NCBI GenBank assembly: GCA_023400335.1
Contig: JAEXFF010000102.1
Span: forward strand, 1 to 6,448
Source: Bacteroidota bacterium
GTDB taxonomy: Bacteria; Bacteroidota; Bacteroidia; Bacteroidales; Marinifilaceae
Direction: 5' to 3'
DNA length: 6,448 nucleotides
Made by a program: the position numbers and the translations under genes. Under the pieces are notes generated by a model. That model was not told the origin of the DNA. It saw only the letters and a program-made list of their open reading frames with translations, and did no database searches. Shown here piece by piece: positions 1 to 6,448 of this stretch (position 1 is its first letter; each line of letters begins with the position of its first letter).

Positions 1-575
1 CCATCCTCATCCGTATAAGATTTTTCTACCGGAGAATTAGCAACAGCCTGCCATCCTTCCGGTATCCGCAATTTCAAAATGAAACGGGCTTTCAGATCCG
101 GCTGGTCAAAACAAGGAAATAAGGTACGGGCCCGATCCGGTACCAATAAAGTATATAAATAATCTTCATTCCGGTTTAATGACTGATTACCTGCAGTAAA
201 TAAGATTTCCACCCGATTTAAACCTGTAACTGTTTCCGCAGCCGGAATAACGATATGTTCATTTTCAAACCGATATTCAGCAAGTTGCCCGTTAACGCTT
301 ACCTGTTTTAATTTCTGCTGCTCTTCCCGGAAATCCAATACAATCACAGTCGGTTCAGATAAATTAAAAGTGATTTCTTCCTGTCCTTCTATCACTTCAC
401 ATTTCTGTTCCGGAAGTTGAAATTCTAATTTATACTTCAAATCGGAAATTGAAGCTTTCCGATAGGCAGCTAATTCTTTACTTACCCCAGGAACAAGCCA
501 ATCCACCTGTTTTTGTGCACATCCTCCCATAAAAAACAGACTGCAAATCGCCCACCACAAATACATCTTCTTCAT
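1..575 (-). CDS. M1-family aminopeptidase-like lipoprotein, N-terminal part (cut by the left edge)
   Basis: The window holds the first 191 codons and the gene continues past position 1. Residues 1-19 form a lipoprotein signal peptide: MKK start, a hydrophobic stretch rich in W, L and F, then a lipobox MGGC with the acylated Cys at residue 19, so the protein should be exported and lipid-anchored. The rest is beta-rich and ends with FPCFDQPDLKAR from residue 153, the conserved motif of the M1 zinc-peptidase N-terminal domain (usually Y/F-PCFDEP). The family removes N-terminal residues from peptides. The zinc site (HExxH) and the GAMEN exopeptidase motif would lie outside the window, so activity cannot be judged. 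The ATG at 573-575 is chosen because it begins the signal peptide and has an AGGTG at 582-586, six bases upstream, a rare Shine-Dalgarno-like site here. It is 197 bp downstream of the permease gene and has its own candidate promoter. The family call is quite secure from the motif; the exact subfamily is not. Confidence 0.85.
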   Translation of the reverse strand, partial: MKKMYLWWAICSLFFMGGCAQKQVDWLVPGVSKELAAYRKASISDLKYKLEFQLPEQKCEVIEGQEEITFNLSEPTVIVLDFREEQQKLKQVSVNGQLAEYRFENEHIVIPAAETVTGLNRVEILFTAGNQSLNRNEDYLYTLLVPDRARTLFPCFDQPDLKARFILKLRIPEGWQAVANSPVEKSYTDED

Positions 576-646
576 AACGAACACCTTTAGATCATTTGAA
601 CATCTCCAAAATCCGGGAAACAGAACCCAACTGAATTTTTGATTTA

Positions 647-677
647 CAAATTTAAGGATATTGCCCGATTACCGAAA
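647..677 (-). promoter_or_regulatory. Candidate Bacteroidota-type promoter for the M1 peptidase gene
   Basis: On the minus strand TAAATTTG (647-654) fits the Bacteroides -7 consensus TAnnTTTG exactly, and TTTC (674-677), 19 bases upstream, is one base off the -33 box TTTG. Transcription would begin near 640, giving a leader of about 65 nt before the ATG at 575. The match is by eye in an AT-rich spacer, so a chance match is possible. Confidence 0.45.
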
Positions 678-716
678 TAACAGACAAAAAGAATAGGCCC
701 GGAAATTTCTCTCTGA

Positions 717-734
717 AGGGACAATATTGCCCCT
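717..734. repeat. 18-nt inverted repeat downstream of the permease gene
   Basis: The arms AGGGAC and GCCCCT flank AATATT; read as minus-strand RNA this gives a six-pair stem (one G-U) with an AAUAUU loop, starting 38 nt after the permease stop codon at 773-775. As DNA it is a near-perfect dyad: the inner CAATATTG is fully symmetric and only one pair mismatches. No U-run follows directly (the next T-rich stretch is about 25 nt further on), so it is not a standard intrinsic terminator. It could be a weak terminator, a 3'-end stabilising hairpin or an operator upstream of the peptidase promoter. Confidence 0.45.
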
Positions 735-772
735 GACAGAAACGCTCTTCACTTCTCTTTCGGTTATGCTGC

Positions 773-3094
773 TCATTCGTTTTTCAACACTTCCACCGGA
801 TTTGCATTGGCAGCTTTCCAGCTTTGCCAACTGATAGTTAACAAAGTGATTAATAAGATTACCAAACCGGCCCAAAGAAATACCCAGCCGGAAAGAGTTG
901 TCCTATACGCGAAACCATCCAACCAGGATAAAACGGCATATCCGGCTAATGGACAGGCAATCACACAGGCAAGGATAACGAGACGCAAAAAGGTTCCATT
1001 AATCAGAATCACCATTTGCCAATTTGTAGCCCCGTTCACTTTTCTGACTCCAATTTCTTTGGCTTTAAACTTAGCATTGAATAATACCAGTCCGTATACT
1101 CCCATTAAAGCGATCAAAATGGTCGCTAAACCAAAGATATTCACTAATTTTCCCAAGCGTTCTTCATTTTGGTAAAAGCTGTTGAGATGATCGTCCAAAA
1201 ATTTCACCTCATATCCATAGGCGGGAGAGATATTACGAACGGTTTTCCGGATATGGGCCAAAGCTTCATTCCGGCTTGCAGCATTGATTTTTATGTAAAA
1301 ATAATGAGCCCATTCTTCATTTATACCTAATAATAAAGGACGGATATCCTCCTGGAGTGGTAACAGATTAAAATCTTTCAATATCCGTGTCACTTTCATT
1401 CCTGCCAGCTCTTTTCCTATAGGATCAAAACCATATTTCTTCTGAAAGGTCTCATTCACCATTACGGTACTGTCCAGGGGTGTCACGCAAGAATCACCCA
1501 CTAAAACTTTTAGTCCAAAAAAATTCAGATAATTAGGAGCGACCATGCAAACATCACATTCGATCATCTGGTCTTCACCGTCGATAGAAGCCCCGAAAAA
1601 CCAATGTTGCATATCCGTATCCCCTATTAATTCAGAACCAAAGGTAACATCTACAACAGCAGCATTCTGCCGTAATTCATTCGCAAAAGCATTCCGTTGA
1701 TTTCTAATATCGCTGTTTCCTTTCAGGAAAACGACATGTTCTTTCTCGATCCCCCAAGGCTGATTTTTCATCCATTCCAGTTGGCGGCTGATAAATATTG
1801 TGCCTATGATTAACACAACAGAGACAACATACTGAAAAACGACCAGGGTATTGCGCAGGTATACTCCGCGTGGAGACAAAGCCTGGGAACCTTTCAGTAC
1901 CAAAGCAGGTGAAAAAGATGTCATATAAAAAGCCGGATAACATCCTGCCACCATTCCGACGGTAAAACTTATCCCGGTTACAAATAATAACAAGCCCATG
2001 TCATGAAAAGGGTTCAAGGGAGCGTACAGCACTTCCTGTAAAGAAGTCGTCCCTAATAAATAACACCAGAAGAATCCCAGCAGACAAGAAACAAAAGCAA
2101 AAAGTACAGCTTCTGAGACAATGCAAAAACGCAAAAAACGGTCGGTTGCCCCAAAAGTTTTCTGGGTATTTAAACTTTTAATCCGCGAAGGAGCCAATGC
2201 TGTTGAAAAGTTCACAAAATTTACGACAGCCACCGCCAGAATCAGCCCCCCTATCAGTAATAAGATATTTGTCATCGCTTTATTTCCGCAAGCTTCCTGA
2301 CTATGCCGCACATCGGCAAAATAAAGATCTTTCAGCGGATAGAATTTCAGTTGATAATTATCTATAAATTTATTTGAGACCAAGCTATCCAAACTCCGTA
2401 ATTTATGTTCTAATGCCTGAAAATCTGTCCCTTCCCGAATGACATAATAGGTTTGATAATTCCATTGATTCCAGTTTTCCCAACGATTAAAACTCCCTGA
2501 ATAAGGCATGTTCTGAAAAAAAGAATTAGAAGGTACATCCCGGTAAACAGCAGCAATTGTCAGTTCCTGTTTCCCACCGAATAATACCGTTTTTCCGACA
2601 GCATCGGTACCTCCGAAATATTTTTGTGCTAAACTCAAAGGTAAAAATACATTATTCTTAACCGTCAACGCTTGCCGATAATCTCCCGCTACCACATCCA
2701 GATCAAAAACATCGACAATACAAGTATCTGCATATCCGTAACTATCTTCAAAAAAATCCACCTCTCCATCTGGCTTAACAACGGAAAAACTCATTGAACC
2801 AAACGATTGGCCAATAATACAGGAAAATGTTAATTCAGGTATTTCGGATTTTATCAGCCTGTAATAAGGCATAGGTACCAAAGAAGAATACTGATTTCCG
2901 GAATTCTTTTTTATCTCCAGCCGGTAAATCTGATCAGCTTTTGGAAACGAATCGTTATAGCTATATTCATAGTCTACCTGAATCAAAATCGCAGTAAATA
3001 CAGCAAAAGCCACCGACAAACCTGCAATATTTAAAATACTAGCTCCAAAAGAACGTTTCAGAACATGAAAAAAATTACGAAAAATTTGTATCAT
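773..3094 (-). CDS. FtsX/MacB-type ABC transporter permease (second gene of the pair)
   Basis: This 773-residue inner-membrane protein has the architecture of long Bacteroidota permeases with two FtsX modules. Predicted membrane segments are about 21-40, 276-297, 322-347, 366-390, 413-435, 651-672, 696-720 and 735-757. Two large extracytoplasmic MacB-periplasmic-core-like domains lie at about 42-275 and 437-650. FtsX hallmarks are QKTFGAT (311-317) and SPALVLKG (395-402) in the first half and KEIGVRKVNGAT (679-690) and NPVEVLK (765-771) in the second. Such proteins pair with a LolD/MacB-like ATPase and transmit ATP-driven movement to the periplasm rather than forming a classical channel. The substrate is unknown. 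The ATG at 3092-3094 starts directly before the amphipathic N-terminus and first membrane segment; there is no Shine-Dalgarno, as is usual in the phylum. It lies 78 bp after the stop of the upstream paralog, so co-transcription is likely. It ends with TGA and appears intact. Confidence 0.92.
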   Translation of the reverse strand: MIQIFRNFFHVLKRSFGASILNIAGLSVAFAVFTAILIQVDYEYSYNDSFPKADQIYRLEIKKNSGNQYSSLVPMPYYRLIKSEIPELTFSCIIGQSFGSMSFSVVKPDGEVDFFEDSYGYADTCIVDVFDLDVVAGDYRQALTVKNNVFLPLSLAQKYFGGTDAVGKTVLFGGKQELTIAAVYRDVPSNSFFQNMPYSGSFNRWENWNQWNYQTYYVIREGTDFQALEHKLRSLDSLVSNKFIDNYQLKFYPLKDLYFADVRHSQEACGNKAMTNILLLIGGLILAVAVVNFVNFSTALAPSRIKSLNTQKTFGATDRFLRFCIVSEAVLFAFVSCLLGFFWCYLLGTTSLQEVLYAPLNPFHDMGLLLFVTGISFTVGMVAGCYPAFYMTSFSPALVLKGSQALSPRGVYLRNTLVVFQYVVSVVLIIGTIFISRQLEWMKNQPWGIEKEHVVFLKGNSDIRNQRNAFANELRQNAAVVDVTFGSELIGDTDMQHWFFGASIDGEDQMIECDVCMVAPNYLNFFGLKVLVGDSCVTPLDSTVMVNETFQKKYGFDPIGKELAGMKVTRILKDFNLLPLQEDIRPLLLGINEEWAHYFYIKINAASRNEALAHIRKTVRNISPAYGYEVKFLDDHLNSFYQNEERLGKLVNIFGLATILIALMGVYGLVLFNAKFKAKEIGVRKVNGATNWQMVILINGTFLRLVILACVIACPLAGYAVLSWLDGFAYRTTLSGWVFLWAGLVILLITLLTISWQSWKAANANPVEVLKNE

Positions 3095-3172
3095 AAAGCA
3101 TAAATTCTAAATGCGTACAACAAAATTTATAACCGGGGAAAAATATTCATTGAACCTTTAATAAAGTTTTTT

Positions 3173-5509
3173 CTACTCGCTTTTAAGTGTTTCTACCGGA
3201 TTACGTACAGCTGCCCGCCAGGATTGCCAAACAACGGTCAGTACTCCCAGCATAAAAACAAATACCCCAACCCCGACATACGTCCACATCGTCATTTGTT
3301 GTTGATAAACAAACTGTTTTATCCATTGGAACGTAAAATAAATTGCTACGGGCAAAGCCATCAAAAAAGCTATTAAAATCCATTTCATAAAACGGCTGCA
3401 AAGCACTTCCATCACTTGTATTTCTGTCGCTCCGCTCACTTTCCGCAAGGCAATTTCTTTCATTCTATTTTCCACAGAATACCAGGCCAGACCGAATAAA
3501 CCCAGACAAGTTAAAATCAAACTGATCCAGGAAAACACGAATACTAAATTAAATGTCTTTTGTTGCTCCTGATGCAAATTCCGGAAAGAATCAGCTAAAG
3601 TTTCCCATTCAAACGGCTGTTCATCGGGAGCGATTTCTTTCCACAAAGCCATCATCTTGGCAACAGCCGCCGAACGGTTTTCGGCTGATATTTTCACCAC
3701 AGTAGTATACGGTTCTTCCGAGGTAATCATCAAAGGCTCAATTGCCCGCGTCAAATCGTCAATAATGTAATTATGAACCACTCCGCAAATGACATATTCT
3801 TGTCCATTGAATTGAAAACTGTTCCCTACGGGACTCCTTATATCCCATTTTTCTACCATAGCTTCATTTACGACAACGTAATTACCAGGAGAAGTAGCAG
3901 TAAAAGGACCGCCTTCCAAAAACTGTAAATTAAATAAACGGAAATAATTCTCATCCGCATTCACTATATTCATATTTTTCCCATTGACCGATATCATTGC
4001 GTCTACAAAAGCGGACCCCCAAGCTACATCTTCAATTTCAGGAATAGAGAAAAGCCGTTCATGGAAAACAGCTCCTAAATTTTCATCCATCATTCCATCT
4101 GCATCAATGGTAATAATCCTTTCAGCTCCCGGACGATTATGGGCAACAAAATTCATCTGACGTTGCACATTCACCACAAAAATCAATAACACAATAGAAA
4201 TAGCAAATTGAGCCACGACCATTCCCGTTATTAAACGGGAACGCTTTCCGTATTCTTGTTTTAAAATACGACTCAATTGCGATTCACCTAAACGGGAAAA
4301 AATATAAAGGGTCGGAATTATAATCACTAACCCCAATAATCCCACCAAAATCCAGGGTGTCGCTCCAGTAAAAAAATCAGAGAAAAATAAGCGGGCTCCG
4401 AATAGTCCATTGAATTGAGGCAAAAGTTGATAAATCAATATAAACGCAATACCTACTGAAAAAAACACCTGTAATGCTGTTTCTACCATCAATTGTGTAC
4501 GCATTTGCTGCTTAGAAGCCCCGAATGCCATTTGCTGTCCGGTATTTCTCAAACGCTGTAAAGTCCGGGTCATACTGATATTGACGTAATTAAAACAAGC
4601 TATCAATAAAACAGCCAAAGCAATACTGATTCCAATGTACAAAAAAGAGGGGTCTCTGCTTAAAATCAATCCTTCCGGATCCGCATCCGAGGAAAAATAA
4701 ACCTGATCCATCGGGATGAACTTTAGTTTACTATTTGCCAGAAAAGTAGTGTCTGCCTCAATCTTCTCCTCGATACTCTTAGCTTCTACTCCTTCATTTA
4801 AGCCGACAAAAGTATAGTATGCCCCAATCCATCCTTTTAAATTGGTAGCAATCTCTGCCTCCGGCAGACCGGCCAATAAACTATAATTGAAAAAACTTCT
4901 ACGGGAATCATCCAATACTGCGGTTATAACATATATCTTTTCTCCCATTTTATTATAAACCATTCCATTTGTCAGCCGGACCGTCTGATTTACATTCAAG
5001 GTCAGGGATTCCCCTACCACATTCTCTTTTCCAAACCGTTTCAAAGCAAAAGAACGGGTAACAGCAATTTCTCCCGGACGACTAAGCGTCTGTTCCAAAT
5101 CCCCTTCGATAACTCTCGGTTGAAAAATACGGGCAAAATCAGGCTGAACTTCATAATAACCGTTCAGTTCCTCAGGTTTACCTTTATCAATCAACTGAGT
5201 ATAACAATAATGAAACACACAATAATCCCCCACTTCCGGATACCGCTCTTTCAATTGTAAAGCCAAACTTCCTTGTCCTCCTCCAAATACTTCCAATTCT
5301 GTACTCCCGTAAAAAACACTGCTTTCCCTTAGAGCGTACCAGCGATCACTATTGGGTAAAGCATGGGCTATCCGGTATTCATTTACGACAAAACCCGACA
5401 TTAAAATGCTGCATGTCAACCCCACAATTAAACTAAATATAGAAATGACAGTATATACCTTATTACGTGTCCAACCACGGAAAATCATTTTAAATTGAAT
5501 TAATTTCAT
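3173..5509 (-). CDS. FtsX/MacB-type ABC transporter permease (first gene of the pair)
   Basis: This 778-residue membrane protein is a paralog of the next gene, with the same plan. Predicted membrane segments are about 18-40, 287-309, 340-362, 384-404, 425-446, 653-675, 707-729 and 742-763, with MacB-core-like extracytoplasmic domains at about 42-286 and 448-652. FtsX motifs are QQMAFGAS (325-332), KEIALRKVSGAT (684-695) and NPVETLKSE (770-778). The tails of both proteins match closely (WQSWxAA..NPVExLK.E), supporting duplication and divergence. I take the ATG at 5507-5509 (MKLIQFKMIFRG). An in-frame ATG 30 codons earlier would add a hydrophobic extension from AT-rich spacer sequence that this family lacks. 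No Shine-Dalgarno is seen. It stops with TAG at 3173-3175. It would need an ATPase partner, none of which is encoded here. The family is secure; the transported or extracted substrate cannot be inferred. Confidence 0.92.
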   Translation of the reverse strand: MKLIQFKMIFRGWTRNKVYTVISIFSLIVGLTCSILMSGFVVNEYRIAHALPNSDRWYALRESSVFYGSTELEVFGGGQGSLALQLKERYPEVGDYCVFHYCYTQLIDKGKPEELNGYYEVQPDFARIFQPRVIEGDLEQTLSRPGEIAVTRSFALKRFGKENVVGESLTLNVNQTVRLTNGMVYNKMGEKIYVITAVLDDSRRSFFNYSLLAGLPEAEIATNLKGWIGAYYTFVGLNEGVEAKSIEEKIEADTTFLANSKLKFIPMDQVYFSSDADPEGLILSRDPSFLYIGISIALAVLLIACFNYVNISMTRTLQRLRNTGQQMAFGASKQQMRTQLMVETALQVFFSVGIAFILIYQLLPQFNGLFGARLFFSDFFTGATPWILVGLLGLVIIIPTLYIFSRLGESQLSRILKQEYGKRSRLITGMVVAQFAISIVLLIFVVNVQRQMNFVAHNRPGAERIITIDADGMMDENLGAVFHERLFSIPEIEDVAWGSAFVDAMISVNGKNMNIVNADENYFRLFNLQFLEGGPFTATSPGNYVVVNEAMVEKWDIRSPVGNSFQFNGQEYVICGVVHNYIIDDLTRAIEPLMITSEEPYTTVVKISAENRSAAVAKMMALWKEIAPDEQPFEWETLADSFRNLHQEQQKTFNLVFVFSWISLILTCLGLFGLAWYSVENRMKEIALRKVSGATEIQVMEVLCSRFMKWILIAFLMALPVAIYFTFQWIKQFVYQQQMTMWTYVGVGVFVFMLGVLTVVWQSWRAAVRNPVETLKSE

Positions 5510-5520
5510 TGTATTGTCAT

Positions 5521-5540
5521 TTATAATTTTTAAATTATAA
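5521..5540. repeat. AT-only inverted repeat in the permease leader
   Basis: TTATAATTT (5521-5529) and AAATTATAA (5532-5540) are perfect 9-nt inverted arms around a 2-nt centre, ending 11 bases upstream of the permease start at 5509. As DNA it is a 20-bp dyad of the size of a dimeric regulator site. As RNA the arms would form only a weak A-U stem. The surrounding spacer is very AT-rich, which raises the chance of coincidence. Confidence 0.5.
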
Positions 5541-5592
5541 CAGAATATACAAGAAACATACCAAAAAATTAACAACCTGAATATCAATACAA

Positions 5593-5624
5593 TAAACATA
5601 TATTATTTTATAATAATGTCCAAT
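5593..5624 (-). promoter_or_regulatory. Weak candidate promoter for the permease pair
   Basis: On the minus strand TATGTTTA (5593-5600) is one base off the Bacteroides -7 box TAnnTTTG, and ATTG (5621-5624), 20 bases upstream, is one base off TTTG. The start would be near 5586, giving a leader of roughly 75 nt. The -33-like box falls inside the inverted repeat at 5615-5635, so a protein bound there would block it. A second box, TATGTTTC (5553-5560), has no good upstream partner. The region is so AT-rich that partial matches are expected by chance. Confidence 0.3.
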
Positions 5625-5635
5625 AAATAGACATT
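5615..5635. repeat. Inverted repeat AATGTC-N9-GACATT
   Basis: AATGTC (5615-5620) and GACATT (5630-5635) are perfect 6-nt inverted arms around a 9-nt centre, with arm centres 15 bp apart. Position in the divergent spacer and overlap with the candidate -33 box suggest an operator, but no known regulator motif is recognised. Confidence 0.4.
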
Positions 5636-5756
5636 TCCTGTCCAAAAAATTAACAAGAAAAAGCACTTTATTTTCGATCTTTTCTAAAAAGAGAATATAG
5701 CTGACGGAATATTTCAAAATCCATTGTATCATTTTTGCCGGGAAGAAATTTTCCAT

Positions 5757-6448
5757 ATAAAGCTATTATTTACGGTACTTTTTCTCTGTTGTGCCCCATC
5801 CTCTGGCGTTCAGTATATCCCTCAGAGAAAAGAATCCTCTATTTTCACACTACAGAATATGACTGATCGTTTCAACCGGAAAACAATTACCCGCAGAATT
5901 CTCCGGAAAGCTGACAGCCAATATCCGGAAAACATTTCTACTTTTCCGGACTCCTTTCTTCTTATTGCGGTTAAATAGTACAGAACGAAAGGAGGTTCTT
6001 CCGAATTACCCTGTTTATTTTATCCAGAGCTTCACTACGAGGCAGGAAACAGAGAAAGAGAAGCCCTGAAAGCCTACGTTCAGGCAGAGAATACCTTAAG
6101 AAACGTTTTTCAAAAAAGATTTAAACAAGCGTCTGCAAACGCTCCGGACCAAACCCGTAAACAAGAAATAGAAGACTTGCAATGGAAATACCGTTATCAA
6201 ACGGTCCAAACTCCAATTGACCACGTTTCCTGACAATTAAAAATATGGAGGACATCGAGCCTTGTACTTTTACTGGCCTTATATACTATTTTCCTTTTGT
6301 CCCGATACGGGCAAACCGCCGGAAGATTTCGCCTATTGTATTTTTTTAAATTTTCGGACTTTCGGAAGAAGTACCTTTTATCCATTGCTAATTATTTTAA
6401 TCCCTGTATTGTTGAAAAGCTGAAAAGGAATCCGGATCTGTCCTGCAG
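5757..6448 (+). pseudogene. Decayed gene for a TPR-containing, membrane-anchored protein (runs past the right edge)
   Basis: One frame from 5757 to 6448 reads like a protein over about 230 codons but is broken by TAG (5976-5978) and TGA (6231-6233), and its apparent start is ATA (5757-5759) where ATG would be expected. In order it shows a signal peptide (IKLLFTVLFLCCAPSSGVQ, 5757-5813); a helical region ending PDSFLLIAVK before the TAG; a TPR-like repeat (LHYEAGNREREALKAYVQAE, 6030-6089); a charged helix (RKQEIEDLQWKYRYQ, 6156-6200); a membrane segment (about 6255-6302); and a tail NPCIVEKLKRNPDLS (6399-6443). This order fits Bacteroidales TPR proteins with a single membrane anchor, thought to be sensory or regulatory. 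Such proteins usually carry several TPRs and a long coiled coil, so I infer internal deletions as well as the two stops. Family assignment is from memory of the pattern, not an alignment. It diverges from the permease genes across a 247-bp spacer. Confidence 0.6.

Larger units (their letters stand above)
5547..5656. repeat. Two pairs of interleaved direct repeats upstream of the permeases
   Basis: CCAAAAAATTAACAA occurs perfectly at 5561-5575 and 5642-5656. ATACAAGAAACATA (5547-5560) recurs with one mismatch as ATACAATAAACATA at 5587-5600, 40 bp away. A third, shorter pair is TGTCCAATAAAT (5617-5628) and TGTCCAAAAAAT (5639-5650), 22 bp apart and thus on the same face of the helix. All lie in the spacer between the divergent permease and relic genes. 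They may be remnants of a local duplication or binding sites for a regulator. Confidence 0.5.

Noticed and set aside
717..734. Intrinsic terminator after the permease pair
   Set aside because: The stem is short and no U-run follows directly; kept only as an inverted repeat.
807..1175. Plus-strand open frame of 122 codons
   Set aside because: It is antisense to the C-terminal FtsX module of the permease gene, has no recognisable domain, and its residues simply mirror the permease codons.
5615..5660. Sigma-54 type promoter around TTGGACAGGAAATGTC (minus strand)
   Set aside because: The GG is present, but the GC of the -12 element is missing at the required spacing, so it does not fit TGGCAC-N5-TTGC.
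5535..5756. Minus-strand open frame of 73 codons in the AT-rich spacer
   Set aside because: Composition is that of translated AT-rich DNA (F, I, Y, L rich), and it overlaps the permease start and the spacer repeats. No domain or ribosome site supports it.
5988..5996. Perfect Shine-Dalgarno-like AAAGGAGGT on the plus strand
   Set aside because: No ATG, GTG or TTG follows at a usable distance, and it lies in the relic frame as lysine-glycine-glycine codons. I treat it as coincidence.
5976..6233. Stop-codon recoding (TAG and TGA read through) to give a full protein
   Set aside because: Two different stops plus a lost ATG and apparent missing segments fit decay better. No recoding signal or selenocysteine-type hairpin was seen.
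6197..6385. Minus-strand open frame of 62 codons
   Set aside because: Antisense to the membrane segment and tail of the relic gene, with no independent coding evidence.

Overview
The window looks like a stretch of a Bacteroidales chromosome (phylum Bacteroidota). This rests on the large FtsX/MacB-type permeases of the kind common in that group, an M1-type peptidase lipoprotein, relics of a TPR-plus-membrane-anchor protein of a type I recall from gut Bacteroidales, mostly absent Shine-Dalgarno sites, and a TAnnTTTG-type promoter box. The genus cannot be read from the sequence.

Layout, left to right. 1-575 (minus) is the N-terminal third or less of a secreted lipoprotein with an M1 aminopeptidase N-terminal domain; its catalytic domain lies beyond the left edge. 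576-772 is a spacer with a good candidate promoter for that gene and an 18-nt inverted repeat just after the upstream permease gene. 773-3094 and 3173-5509 (both minus, 78 bp apart) are two paralogous inner-membrane permease subunits, each with eight predicted membrane segments and two large extracytoplasmic domains. They are transcribed in the order 3173-5509 then 773-3094 and probably form one unit; no ATPase is present in the window. 5510-5756 is an unusually AT-rich spacer with two inverted repeats, two pairs of direct repeats and a weak candidate promoter for the permeases. 5757-6448 (plus, divergent) is not an intact gene. One reading frame stays recognisable throughout, but the expected ATG is ATA and two in-frame stops interrupt it. 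What remains is a signal peptide, a TPR-like repeat, a basic/acidic helix, a membrane segment and a C-terminal tail. I read it as a decayed TPR/membrane-anchored protein gene running past the right edge.

Functionally, the two permeases would act as the mechanically coupled membrane subunits of a MacB/LolCDE-like ABC machine whose ATPase is encoded elsewhere. The substrate cannot be inferred. The peptidase is probably a separate transcription unit. I found no convincing new system. The items most worth checking are the same-frame relic gene, the repeat-rich control region between it and the permeases, and the permease pair without an ATPase.
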